48,470 nucleotides of DNA, taken from assembly GCA_031254115.1 (NCBI GenBank), contig JAIRUZ010000062.1:1-48470 (forward strand), given 5' to 3'. Made by a program: the position numbers and the translations under genes. Positions 15,408 to 23,750 of the stretch are shown here, one piece after another; the first letter of the stretch is position 1; the number at the start of each line of letters is the position of its first letter. Below the pieces are notes generated by a model that was not told where the DNA came from, searched no databases, and saw only the letters and a list, made by a program, of their open reading frames with translations. This stretch comes from Streptococcaceae bacterium (GTDB lineage: Bacteria; Bacillota; Bacilli; Lactobacillales; Streptococcaceae).

Positions 15408-17241
15408 ACTGCCCTCGTTTCAATTCATTGGCATAAGATAAAACGAGTCCTGTTGCAACCGCATTTCGTGGACCTTCCGTATGCCTAATATTCCCGCGGC
15501 CCGCAACCAAATTAAAATGAGAAAGTGCTTCTGTTACAAATTGAGGCGTTTCAAAATCAAGTGCCGATCCGCCAACAAGAACAACAAACGGAATATCGCG
15601 TATATTGCCTGTTGGGGAAACATATTTCAACGCTCTAAGCGCGTTCGTGACAAAGACACGCCGTTTTGCTGTCTGGCGTACACGTTTTATTTTCTCGATT
15701 CCCAAATCCAGTGGAACAGGAACAAAACCATGTGGAGTGACAACAACGACCTTGGCAAATATATCTCCCGGCAGAGCGTCATTAAAGAACTCGACTGTGC
15801 CGTCTTCATGACGCATATAAAACAAACTTTCAACTTTAGCTAACGGGTATTTCTTTATTTCTTCTGCTAAATATCTGTCTTCCAAGCCAAGCTCTGAATC
15901 AATAATCATAGTGACCATATCACCTGCACCAGCCAAATGAACAGCAACCGTCTGGTCCTCTTTATTGATAATAGAAGCGTCTGTGGAGCCTGCTCCCAAG
16001 TCAAGAATGGCCATTGGTTTGTTTGTTCCTGCCGTTGTCAGTGCACCCAGAATGGCTGCCTCAGCTTCTGCGCCGCCAATTTCTACCGGAATTTCTAGTT
16101 TCCTTTGAATTTCCTCAGCAATAAGTGACATTTGCAAACGATCAGATTTAACCATTGAGGCGATGCCAACAGCTTGTTCCAGAGAAAATTCTCCAGCTAA
16201 ACCGCCTTTGATGTCCAGAGGAACAAATGTATCAACTGCTAACAAATCTTGAATATAGATGTCTTTAATCTCTTTGTTTGTCAGCGCTGACATCGTTTGG
16301 CGCACACGTTCTAGCATGCCGCCAATATTCGTTCCAGACTCTCCAGAGATATTATCAATTTTTTTGAAATCGGACACAGATTTCATGATTTTCTCTGCGC
16401 CCTCTGATATGCCAACTTTTTCGGTATGCTTGTCGCCTTCAATGAGCAAATTTCCAGCGGGAATCACGCGCGCCTTGACATCTCCTTCTGGTGTTTTGAT
16501 GACAACTGCTGAGCGATTCCCAATTAAAGCGCGTGAAACAGGGACAATATTTTTTGTTTCTTCTGGTGTCAGTTCAAAAACAGTCGCAATGCCGTAAGGA
16601 TTTGAAAGTTCAGAAATAACCTTCCCTTTGCCAGCCACCTCAACAGCTGACAGCATGCCCAGCGGTACTTTGTCAATTAAAGCGACTTCATCAACAATCG
16701 GAATTTTATGCGTGATTCGATTTTGAATAAGCACCCCGTCATCCGCCTGAAGAATGGCTGCCGCAATTTTATAATCCGAATCAACAAGAAGATTGATGAG
16801 TTTGGCAGCATCCATAAAATCAATTTCTCGGGGAATGACGACAATGTAACTCCGCGTTTTGTCGGAAGACTGATACAAATCCGTCAGTAAAATCGTGAAG
16901 CCAACGCCCAAACCATAACCGCCAGGCGTTTTAGGATCATGACCGATCATCGTCGACTCGGTGATAATCGTTTCTGTAATGGTCTCCATCGCGACATCGC
17001 CAATCACTGGCGTTGCCTCATTGATGCGAATCAAATCAATCGCGTCAGTCGTCAAATTCGCCTTTTTCAAGACTAACGAAACCGAATCCATAATACCAAA
17101 GAGATTTTTCTTTGTCCCTTTGATACCCGTTGTATCTGCAATTGCAGACGCGAGAAATTTGAGCTCACCTGTGTCCGATAGTTGAGCTAACGCCGTCTCT
17201 GTGGAAGAATTCCCAATATCTATTCCAATCATTCGTTTCAT
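15397..17241 (-). CDS. pduG: Diol dehydratase reactivase large subunit PduG
   Basis: ATP-driven chaperone-like reactivating factor that exchanges inactive for fresh adenosylcobalamin in PduCDE. The 614 residues match the family length. The actin/Hsp70-like nucleotide fold is seen in MIGIDIGNSSTETALAQL and later AILDLGAGSTDASII; also GGYGLGVGFTILLTDLY, VPLGMLSAVEVAGKGKVI and IPFVVLVGGSALDFE. It lies 17 bases after pduE. An exact iterated palindrome is at 16280-16291. Confidence 0.96.
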   Translation of the reverse strand: MKRMIGIDIGNSSTETALAQLSDTGELKFLASAIADTTGIKGTKKNLFGIMDSVSLVLKKANLTTDAIDLIRINEATPVIGDVAMETITETIITESTMIGHDPKTPGGYGLGVGFTILLTDLYQSSDKTRSYIVVIPREIDFMDAAKLINLLVDSDYKIAAAILQADDGVLIQNRITHKIPIVDEVALIDKVPLGMLSAVEVAGKGKVISELSNPYGIATVFELTPEETKNIVPVSRALIGNRSAVVIKTPEGDVKARVIPAGNLLIEGDKHTEKVGISEGAEKIMKSVSDFKKIDNISGESGTNIGGMLERVRQTMSALTNKEIKDIYIQDLLAVDTFVPLDIKGGLAGEFSLEQAVGIASMVKSDRLQMSLIAEEIQRKLEIPVEIGGAEAEAAILGALTTAGTNKPMAILDLGAGSTDASIINKEDQTVAVHLAGAGDMVTMIIDSELGLEDRYLAEEIKKYPLAKVESLFYMRHEDGTVEFFNDALPGDIFAKVVVVTPHGFVPVPLDLGIEKIKRVRQTAKRRVFVTNALRALKYVSPTGNIRDIPFVVLVGGSALDFETPQFVTEALSHFNLVAGRGNIRHTEGPRNAVATGLVLSYANELKRGQYDN

Positions 17242-17258
17242 GGAATCCCCTTTTCCTG

Positions 17259-17765
17259 TCAGTTGTCACCTTTAAGTTTTTTACGTCCCTCATAATGTTC
17301 TGCTGCTTCACGAACAAAAGCGGCATTGATTTTTGCATTGTATTTATTTTCCAGTTCATCCGCAATCGCAAGCAAGTCAGCTTTTGTTGAACGATAAGGG
17401 CGCAAAGCGCCATAAATTTCAAGGACACGCGCATCGGGCAGAGCTGTCAGCTCTGCGGCGCGATCAAAATTCCCTTTTAGAGCCATGCGACCTGCATTTT
17501 TAGCAATATCGCCTTGCCGCCTCAAAGTTTCTTTTGTAATTCGCATATCCTTCCCTGAGATTTCACCCGAGAGAATTTTCTCAAGTGTAATTTCATTAAT
17601 TGATTTGCCCGTTGTCGACTCCACTAACTCAGGATGTTTCTGATAAAGCGGATAATCCTGCCGCGTCATCGTTTCCACAGATAACCCGTCCGTAGGATGC
17701 GTTTGCGTATCCGTCGTCGCCATTTTTTCTTTTATTTTGCTAATTAAAGCATCAATATCTGACAT
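17259..17765 (-). CDS. pduE: Diol dehydratase small subunit PduE
   Basis: Gamma subunit of the B12-dependent propanediol/glycerol dehydratase. 168 residues from the ATG at 17765, which has an ideal GGAGGG site four bases before it; an earlier in-frame ATG at 17798 has none. The N-terminal 20 residues (MSDIDALISKIKEKMATT) form a helix that may help target the enzyme. The conserved core is visible as RQDYPLYQKHPELVES, then TLEKILSGEI, LRRQGDIAKNAGRMAL, ALPDARVLEIYGALRPYRS. Confidence 0.95.
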   Translation of the reverse strand: MSDIDALISKIKEKMATTDTQTHPTDGLSVETMTRQDYPLYQKHPELVESTTGKSINEITLEKILSGEISGKDMRITKETLRRQGDIAKNAGRMALKGNFDRAAELTALPDARVLEIYGALRPYRSTKADLLAIADELENKYNAKINAAFVREAAEHYEGRKKLKGDN

Positions 17766-17781
17766 ATTTCCCTCCGTGAGC

Positions 17782-18492
17782 TTAGAAAACAAGCTCAATT
17801 TCTTCTGCTGGCTTGCCTACAACCGCATATTTTGTTTCCTTAATATGCATAATTGCTGATTTCGCCTGATAGGCAACACGTGCCATTTGATCATTCATCG
17901 TTGGCACAGGATCCGGTGATTCACCTTTCGCATATTTGGCTGCATTTTTACCGATTGCACGATATATTTCAAGTGTAAGCGTTGGCGCTTGTGGGAAGAG
18001 TTCGAGATTTGACAACGGCTCTAAATCTTTCTGATGAATAATCGTCGTGCCTTTAGATTGAATCGCAACTGAAATTCCTGAGCCAGAAAGTTTATCGCCT
18101 TCAACGCCTGCAAACGAAACATCTGCTGTTCGGTACACTTTGACAACCCGAGCCTTTAACCCTTCCTCCTCAATACCTGCAATAATCTGCCGCAGAATTT
18201 CTTTGTGTGAAATTCCTGTCAAATTCTCTTCCATTGCTTCGGCAAAACCCGGAGCCAAAGCGATGACAACTTCGTCAGCGCTGACAGAAGTTTTTGCAAC
18301 GCCTACATGTTTAAACCAAGGCAACGTTTTGATGGGAGTTGGCAAATTTTTCCCCGATACGTCAGACCCAGCTGACGCCGCGTCTGATAGTGTCTCATTA
18401 AATGAAATTGCCTTGTCAGTCGTTTCTGTTTCTTGTAAAACCTCTTTGATAATGGCACGGAGCAAATTTTCATTGATTGTTAATTCTGTCAT
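17782..18492 (-). CDS. pduD: Diol dehydratase medium subunit PduD
   Basis: Beta subunit of the dehydratase and the main carrier of its targeting signal. The 236 residues begin with the helix [18 protein letters not shown], the classical PduD-type encapsulation peptide. A variable linker follows, and then the conserved body ([52 protein letters not shown]). It starts 15 bases past pduC. One exact iterated palindrome lies at 18274-18285, read as VSAD. Confidence 0.95.
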   Translation of the reverse strand: MTELTINENLLRAIIKEVLQETETTDKAISFNETLSDAASAGSDVSGKNLPTPIKTLPWFKHVGVAKTSVSADEVVIALAPGFAEAMEENLTGISHKEILRQIIAGIEEEGLKARVVKVYRTADVSFAGVEGDKLSGSGISVAIQSKGTTIIHQKDLEPLSNLELFPQAPTLTLEIYRAIGKNAAKYAKGESPDPVPTMNDQMARVAYQAKSAIMHIKETKYAVVGKPAEEIELVF

Positions 18493-18507
18493 ATTAATCT
18501 CCTTTCA

Positions 18508-20172
18508 TTAAACGGTTCGTGGATCCAAAGCAAATGGAATATTTTTAATCTTATCCCAACGCTCGCCTTCAAGGCGGTAACCTGTACCTGGGCCCTGATA
18601 GTCATTATTGTCATTGACCGCAGAAATAACATTCCAATCCTTATCAAAGATTGCTGACGTTTGCAAATAATCCCCTGCAATATGTTGCTTCAAAAGATTG
18701 AGAACGGCATTTGCAATATCTTTAAAGCCACCTTCTGCAAGCGCCTTAACAACATCTGCAGCATCCAAATTACGCGCCATCATTTCCTGAGCCGCTTTCA
18801 TATCTTCAACTAAATTGCGTGCGGGCATGTCGTGTGAGCTGTGCGCGTAGGTAGCTGCCTCAACTTCTTCATCCGTAATTTTTGGTAAACCTAAGCCTTC
18901 AAAAACGGCCTGAATTGCGTGTGCCGCCTTACTTCTAACGCGAATCGTTTCCTCCTCCGTTACAGGAACTAGACCGCCGTCTACTTTCAGATCACGTTGG
19001 AAGACAAGATAATCATCCACATCTTCAATATCTGTATTTGATCCCGCAAATGTATTATCAAGATTGGGAATCGCACCAAATCCACACGAAATAATATCCG
19101 TACCTGGCATGAATTGACACATCAAGTGCTCGGTACGACGCATATCAGAGTGTGAAAATGATTGATCGTTCCCTGACGCAACTTCCAAATCCATCATCAC
19201 GCAAATCAAATTTTCGGCAAGAACAGCACGAATACCGGTAGGTACAGAGCCAGGGATGCCAATACAAGAAACGGCACCATTTTGCAAGCCTTGAACGCCC
19301 GAAGCTTTCGTGATAAAAATGCAACGGCTTTCCAGATAAAGCATTGACTTTCCTTCGGCGTAGCCCATCATAACTTCTGAGCCAGTCCCTGAAGTGAAAC
19401 GCATTTTAAGACCGCGCGAGGCATAACATGAGGCAAGAAATCCTTTTGACCAAGGCGTATCATCTCCGTCAGTGAAAACGGGCTCCGTTCCATAAACCGA
19501 GATGGTTTCAGCATAAGCTGTAAATCCGCGCATACCAAGTGCTAGTTCAAGCGCTTCTTCAACGGAACATTGAGTAATAACGCCCGGACGTCCTGTTTGA
19601 CAGCCCACCATGATTGAAATGGCATTAAACGGAGCATAACGTCCCACAGCCGTTGTCGTTTCCGTCTCTGCAAATCCGCGTAACGCACTTTCAGCAGCAT
19701 CTGCAGCTAATAATACAGGATTATCTTTCAAATTCGTCACATGCGATTGTGTCGCGAGGGAACGCCGTGGGTGCATTTTCTGCATTGCCATCATCATTTC
19801 GACAATATTCATCTGAGTCACAACATCGACAATCTTCATCGGGGTCATTGCAAGTGTCAGTTTGATAATTTCATCGCGCGATATATTGGGATCAACAAGC
19901 ATACGTGCAATTTGCGTTGAATCTATCTCTAAAACGCGTTCTGCATTTTCTTTATCAATACCATGCTCAGCAATATACAAATCAATCAAATCAAAATCTT
20001 CACATTTTTTGCTGTCAAGTTCAACCACTTTACCATTTTCAATTTTAATGCTTGGTTTTGGATCGTTTGGGCTTTCCATTGCGATAAAACCTTCATCAAT
20101 CCACTCTTTCATAAATCCGTCTTGATGAATCGGACGTTTTTCCAGAGTTTCAAAACGTTTAGAACGTTTCAT
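18508..20172 (-). CDS. pduC: Adenosylcobalamin-dependent propanediol/glycerol dehydratase large subunit PduC
   Basis: Alpha subunit, carrying the substrate site in a TIM barrel; dehydrates 1,2-propanediol to propionaldehyde, or glycerol to 3-hydroxypropionaldehyde. The 554 residues are the usual length. MKRSKRFETLEKRPIHQDGF begins the protein; ATQSHVTNL carries the Gln and His that in the studied enzyme touch substrate, and RGFAETETTTAVGRYAP the catalytic Glu region. Also seen are SGTGSEVMMGYAEGKSMLYL and SHSDMRRTEHLMCQF. Propanediol and glycerol specificity cannot be told apart by eye. It is followed closely by pduD and pduE. Confidence 0.96.
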   Translation of the reverse strand: MKRSKRFETLEKRPIHQDGFMKEWIDEGFIAMESPNDPKPSIKIENGKVVELDSKKCEDFDLIDLYIAEHGIDKENAERVLEIDSTQIARMLVDPNISRDEIIKLTLAMTPMKIVDVVTQMNIVEMMMAMQKMHPRRSLATQSHVTNLKDNPVLLAADAAESALRGFAETETTTAVGRYAPFNAISIMVGCQTGRPGVITQCSVEEALELALGMRGFTAYAETISVYGTEPVFTDGDDTPWSKGFLASCYASRGLKMRFTSGTGSEVMMGYAEGKSMLYLESRCIFITKASGVQGLQNGAVSCIGIPGSVPTGIRAVLAENLICVMMDLEVASGNDQSFSHSDMRRTEHLMCQFMPGTDIISCGFGAIPNLDNTFAGSNTDIEDVDDYLVFQRDLKVDGGLVPVTEEETIRVRSKAAHAIQAVFEGLGLPKITDEEVEAATYAHSSHDMPARNLVEDMKAAQEMMARNLDAADVVKALAEGGFKDIANAVLNLLKQHIAGDYLQTSAIFDKDWNVISAVNDNNDYQGPGTGYRLEGERWDKIKNIPFALDPRTV

Positions 20173-20210
20173 ATTTTTCTCCTAACAAGTACTTATTTTT
20201 TCCAGACGAA

Positions 20211-21011
20211 TCAAATGTAAGACGGGAATTGATTTTTAGGTTCACTTCCCAGTGTTGCGAGCATCTGAATCCCAATTTCACGCGCTGCAATCACTGATTG
20301 CCTGACAGCTCCAGAGTCACCTTTAATATTTAAGGTCACTTCATTTGAAAAATTTTGACCCTTTGCTGGCGACGCAAATCCTACTACTTCGACATTTGCT
20401 GCTTTAACTGCTGTATCCGCCATCACAACCCCAATCGCTGACGGACACCCCGCGATTAAACCAAACGCTTTTCCTTCCTCAGCTCCAAAGGCTTTTACCA
20501 AAGCGTGACTGGCACGAGCTGTATAATTAAACTCGACGTCCCCTGCTTCGTTTGCATAGATGTCACCAAAACAACGTTCTGTTTCTTTAAGCGTAATTTC
20601 AACCGCACGTCTAACATCTGACACATCTTTTCCGCCAAAGACAATCAGCACACCGTGACCGCCACCGCCTTTTGTATCACAAGGAAGCTCAACCGAAACA
20701 ATTTCAGTATTTGTTGCTTTCACTGCTTCATCAGCCGCGAAAATCTGAGGGCTTGCGCCAGTACGTGAGCCGATAATTCCGATTGATCTGACTTCTTTAT
20801 TTAAATGCATAACATCAGAAAGTTGACTATCAACATTTGCAATGACGAGACCAATCGTATCGCCAATCGTTGAAGTGCCAACAAATTCTGTCAGACTACT
20901 TTGAATTGCCATTTGTTTATTCTCCTTTTTTTGTTCGACAGCTGTGCTAGAGGCTAATTGTGCCATTACTTTTTTCATAATTTTGTCTATCGTTATATTT
21001 TCAGCTGGCAT
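20211..21011 (-). CDS. pduB: PduB-type trimeric shell protein
   Basis: Tandem-BMC pseudohexamer, a major shell component. The 266 residues contain an N-terminal extension (residues 1-33, with ITIDKIMKKVMAQLASS), then two BMC domains (SLTEFVGTSTIGDTIGLVIA ... and AFGLIAGCPSAIGVVMADTA ...). In Salmonella the extension ties shell to enzyme core. A second start at residue 34 with its own strong ribosome binding site would make the short PduB' form. It lies between pduA and pduC. Confidence 0.95.
   Translation of the reverse strand: MPAENITIDKIMKKVMAQLASSTAVEQKKENKQMAIQSSLTEFVGTSTIGDTIGLVIANVDSQLSDVMHLNKEVRSIGIIGSRTGASPQIFAADEAVKATNTEIVSVELPCDTKGGGGHGVLIVFGGKDVSDVRRAVEITLKETERCFGDIYANEAGDVEFNYTARASHALVKAFGAEEGKAFGLIAGCPSAIGVVMADTAVKAANVEVVGFASPAKGQNFSNEVTLNIKGDSGAVRQSVIAAREIGIQMLATLGSEPKNQFPSYI
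20910..20928 (-). promoter_or_regulatory. Internal ribosome binding site and start for PduB'
   Basis: On the minus strand AAAGGAGAATAAACAAATG gives a strong Shine-Dalgarno site before Met 34 of PduB (ATG at 20912-20910). Initiation here would give a 233-residue PduB' (20211-20912), as known in Salmonella. Confidence 0.8.
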
Positions 21012-21024
21012 TCTTTATATTCCT

Positions 21025-21306
21025 CTATTTCTTCGCAACTGGTAAAAGATTTTCAATATCTGAATGTGGCCGAGGAATAACATAGCTGGAGATAACTTCG
21101 CCCACATTTTCGCCTGCTGCGACGCCTGCATCTACCGCTGCTTTTACGGCACCAACGTCACCACGAATCATGACTGTCACGAGCCCTGAACCAATTTTCT
21201 CTGTACCAAGTAAAACGACGTTTGCTGATTTGACCATGGCATCTGCTGCTTCGATTGCAGCTACCAAGCCATGAGTTTCAAGCATTCCTAATGCTTCTTG
21301 TTGCAT
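21025..21306 (-). CDS. pduA: PduA-type major shell hexamer
   Basis: First gene of the pdu operon; 93 residues forming a single BMC domain: [20 protein letters not shown], the pore region [18 protein letters not shown], and the end [18 protein letters not shown]. The start at 21306 follows GGAGGATCTATT, a strong site; upstream in-frame codons lack one. It is highly similar to PduJ. A cre-like site lies in its leader, and two direct repeats lie farther upstream before the divergent regulator. Confidence 0.96.
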   Translation of the reverse strand: MQQEALGMLETHGLVAAIEAADAMVKSANVVLLGTEKIGSGLVTVMIRGDVGAVKAAVDAGVAAGENVGEVISSYVIPRPHSDIENLLPVAKK

Positions 21307-21329
21307 AATAGATCCTCCATTTTTAAAAT

Positions 21330-21343
21330 TGTAACCGTTTACT
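21330..21343 (-). promoter_or_regulatory. cre-like site (CcpA) in the pduA leader
   Basis: TGTAACCGTTTACT matches the cre consensus TGWAANCGNTNWCA at 13 of 14 positions on either strand. It lies between the probable -10 region and the pduA ribosome binding site, a roadblock-type position for repression by preferred sugars. Confidence 0.7.
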
Positions 21344-21346
21344 TTT

Positions 21347-21360
21347 CCAGTATAATACAC
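21347..21360 (-). promoter_or_regulatory. Probable -10 region of the pdu operon promoter
   Basis: The minus strand GTGTATTATACTGG offers TATTAT or TATACT as -10, with no good -35 at the right distance, as expected of an activator-dependent promoter. Confidence 0.45.
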
Positions 21361-21383
21361 TCCTATATCAAATTATTATCCAT

Positions 21384-21401
21384 ATTATGAGAGAAATATG
21401 A
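21384..21401 (+). repeat. Putative regulator operator, copy 1
   Basis: ATTATGAGAGAAATATGA, matching 16 of 18 positions with the second copy at 21453-21470 in the same orientation. It lies upstream of the pdu promoter, where an AraC-type activator would bind. Confidence 0.6.
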
Positions 21402-21452
21402 GGTTAAAATATTGCTATCTTTTTTACTCGAAACACCAAATTTTTAGATATT

Positions 21453-21470
21453 ATTTTGAGATAAATATGA
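21453..21470 (+). repeat. Putative regulator operator, copy 2
   Basis: ATTTTGAGATAAATATGA, direct repeat of copy 1, 69 bp away. It overlaps the likely promoter of the regulator gene, which would allow autoregulation. Confidence 0.6.
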
Positions 21471-21513
21471 TATAGTTAGTTAAAATTATATTAGTTAGGA
21501 GAACGTCACTACT

Positions 21514-22698
21514 ATGAGACATGTACTTAACCAAGAAGAAATTACAAAAAAAGTAGAGAGCACACTAACGGATTTTTCTGCCGCTACCGGCTTAGGTAGT
21601 TTATTTACAACTTTAAGCGGTGATGAACTCTCACATAACATAAATTTTCCGCCCTTTTGTCAGCTGATGCGTGAATCTCCTATTTTTCATGAGCGCTGTC
21701 AGCGGTGCGATACCTTTAGCGAGATTAGAAATAATAAAGACCCTTTTTCTCTTTCCATTTATCGATGCCACGCAGGATTAATTGATATTTCTTTGCCGTT
21801 TATCCATGAGGGTAAATTATCGGGTTATATCCTGAGCGGGAATATTGATGTTCCAACGACAAACTCTATTCTCTTTAGTTCACGAGAGACTTTACTGGAA
21901 GGTCCCTCGTGGCAAGATTTTCCAGAATTAGTGCACCAACGTAAAAAAATAGCTAAAATATCGCCTTATGAGCTTTATGCAAAAGCATCCGTTTTACGTG
22001 TGTTAGACATGAGCTATCTTTCAAGTTTCAAGCCATCATTTGACTCTACACTTATTTCAATTGGCGCTGATTTTCATTTACCGTCTGTTGAATGTCGCGT
22101 TCAAAATGTCATTAAGACCTATGTTATACGAAAGGATATTACTTTACTCGAGTTTGTCAAAACTGAGCTTCACGGAATCGCTCTTAATAGTATGATTATA
22201 TCCATGGACAATCTCAAACAAAGTAGCATAGAAAATGGCTTTATCAAGTTTAAAATCAACGGAAAGATTTCGCTCATTGGCGCAAAAGATATCAAATTAC
22301 ACGATGGCGACAGTTTAAGTTTCTACAATGAAACGCCTGCTCAGCTGACAGATGATTTGTTAAGAAATACACATTCTAAAGATATAAAAAAAATCTTGGA
22401 ATATCTCAGCCAAAATCTCACAACGCCTGTCAGCTTAGAAAGTATCTCTCAAAAATTTTATTTCAGTCCGAGTTACTTGTCAAAGCTATTTAAGAAAGAA
22501 ACAGGGATTACATTTGTCAGCTATCTCAAAATTTTAAAAATAGATTCTGCCAGAAATCTGCTGCTCGAAACCAAACTATCAATTCGGCAAATTTCGCACC
22601 GCTTAGGCTTTAAAGAATCGTCCTACTTTATCAAACTTTTTAGAGAAATGTATCAGATGACGCCAACCGAATACCGAAAGCTCAAACAATACGACTGA
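21514..22698 (+). CDS. PocR-DUF4430-AraC transcriptional regulator of the pdu locus
   Basis: The only plus-strand gene of the locus, divergent from pduA. Of 394 residues, about 8-175 form a PocR-type ligand-binding domain (cysteines 49, 62, 65 and 85, in FCQLM, ERCQRCD and YRCHAG), which in relatives senses 1,2-propanediol or related diols. Residues 195-272 resemble DUF4430 (DITLLEFVKTEL, FIKFKINGKISLIGAKD, HDGDSLSFY), close to the lipoprotein at 6033-6428. Residues 290-392 are a two-helix-turn-helix AraC domain (VSLESISQKFYFSPSYLSKL, RLGFKESSYFIKLFREMY). Likely activates pduA onward with substrate and perhaps cobalamin as signals. AGGAG lies 12 bases before the ATG, longer than ideal. Confidence 0.9.
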   Translation: MRHVLNQEEITKKVESTLTDFSAATGLGSLFTTLSGDELSHNINFPPFCQLMRESPIFHERCQRCDTFSEIRNNKDPFSLSIYRCHAGLIDISLPFIHEGKLSGYILSGNIDVPTTNSILFSSRETLLEGPSWQDFPELVHQRKKIAKISPYELYAKASVLRVLDMSYLSSFKPSFDSTLISIGADFHLPSVECRVQNVIKTYVIRKDITLLEFVKTELHGIALNSMIISMDNLKQSSIENGFIKFKINGKISLIGAKDIKLHDGDSLSFYNETPAQLTDDLLRNTHSKDIKKILEYLSQNLTTPVSLESISQKFYFSPSYLSKLFKKETGITFVSYLKILKIDSARNLLLETKLSIRQISHRLGFKESSYFIKLFREMYQMTPTEYRKLKQYD

Positions 22699-22740
22699 GT
22701 GAGGCTACATACTTTCAATGTTCATCAGAATGTATCAAAT

Positions 22741-22784
22741 AAAAATTCCGAACGGCAACGCGGCTGAACGGAATTTTTTGCTTT
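22741..22784. terminator. Bidirectional terminator between the regulator and galU
   Basis: AAAATTCCG (22743-22751) pairs with CGGAATTTT after an 18-nt loop and is flanked by A-rich and T-rich runs, serving the convergent regulator (+) and galU (-). Confidence 0.75.
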
Positions 22785-22811
22785 ATCTTTTCAATTTGCT
22801 AAAATGAGCTT

Positions 22812-23720
22812 TTATTTTTTGCTAAGTTCTGCGGCTTTTTCAAGGATGTAGTCATGCAGAGCTTCTTTGATTTGTGGGTGATTGAGGCCGTATTCGACAG
22901 TCGTTTTGACGAAGCCAAATTTGTCACCGACATCGTAGCGCTGACCTGTGAACTGACGGGCAAAAACGCGCTGCGTTTTGTTGAGCGTCTCAATCGCGTC
23001 GGTCAGCTGAATCTCATTGCCAGCACCTGGCGTTTGATTTTCCAAAATATCGAAAATTTCTGGCGTGAGCAAATAACGCCCAATGATCGCGAGGTCGCTT
23101 GGTGCTTCTGCGATAGCTGGTTTTTCGACAAATTCTGCGACATTGTAAAGGCCTTTTTCAACTTCGCCTTCAGGCGCAATCACGCCATATTTGTCGACTT
23201 CTTCGTGCGGCATTTTCATGACGGCAATCGTTGAGGCATGCGTTTTTTCGTAATCGTTGATGAGCTGTTTCGTCAGTGGGACTTTGCCGCCATTGATATC
23301 CATCAAATCATCGCCCAACATTACGACAAACGGCTCATCGCCGACAAAGGCTTTAGCCTGCAAAACCGCATGTCCAAGACCCTTGGGATGGCTTTGACGA
23401 ATGAAATGCAAATTAATATCCGTCGTTTCTTCAACGAGCTTGAGAAGTTCGGTTTTGCCTTTTTCGAGCAGATTTTGCTCAAGCTCGACGTTTGAGTCAA
23501 AATGGTCTTCAATCGGGCGTTTCGCTTTTCCTGTAACAATCAAAATATCTTCGATGCCCGACGCGAGCGCCTCTTCAACGATAAATTGAATCGTTGGTTT
23601 GTCAACAATAGGCAACATTTCCTTTGCGACGGCTTTTGTCGCTGGCAGAAAACGCGTGCCAAGCCCAGCAGCTGGGATAATCGCTTTTCTTACTTTTTTT
23701 GTATCATTTAAACGTGGCAT
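22812..23720 (-). CDS. galU: UTP-glucose-1-phosphate uridylyltransferase
   Basis: Makes UDP-glucose for polysaccharide, teichoic acid and glycolipid synthesis. The 302 residues begin with the nucleotide-binding signature [19 protein letters not shown], with [19 protein letters not shown] next; VMLGDDLMD and FVEKPA follow, all typical of bacterial GalU. AGGAG lies seven bases before the start ATG. It lies 30 bases past gpsA, so the two probably form one transcript (gpsA-galU), as in lactococci and streptococci. Confidence 0.97.
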   Translation of the reverse strand: MPRLNDTKKVRKAIIPAAGLGTRFLPATKAVAKEMLPIVDKPTIQFIVEEALASGIEDILIVTGKAKRPIEDHFDSNVELEQNLLEKGKTELLKLVEETTDINLHFIRQSHPKGLGHAVLQAKAFVGDEPFVVMLGDDLMDINGGKVPLTKQLINDYEKTHASTIAVMKMPHEEVDKYGVIAPEGEVEKGLYNVAEFVEKPAIAEAPSDLAIIGRYLLTPEIFDILENQTPGAGNEIQLTDAIETLNKTQRVFARQFTGQRYDVGDKFGFVKTTVEYGLNHPQIKEALHDYILEKAAELSKK

Positions 23721-23750
23721 TTTTTCTCCTTTTGAAATCGCTTCATTATA

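Noticed and set aside
21307-21513. Cobalamin riboswitch before pduA
   Set aside because: No B12-box elements are found in this gap; the only riboswitch lies before the lipoprotein gene. Control here is more likely by the AraC-type protein and CcpA.
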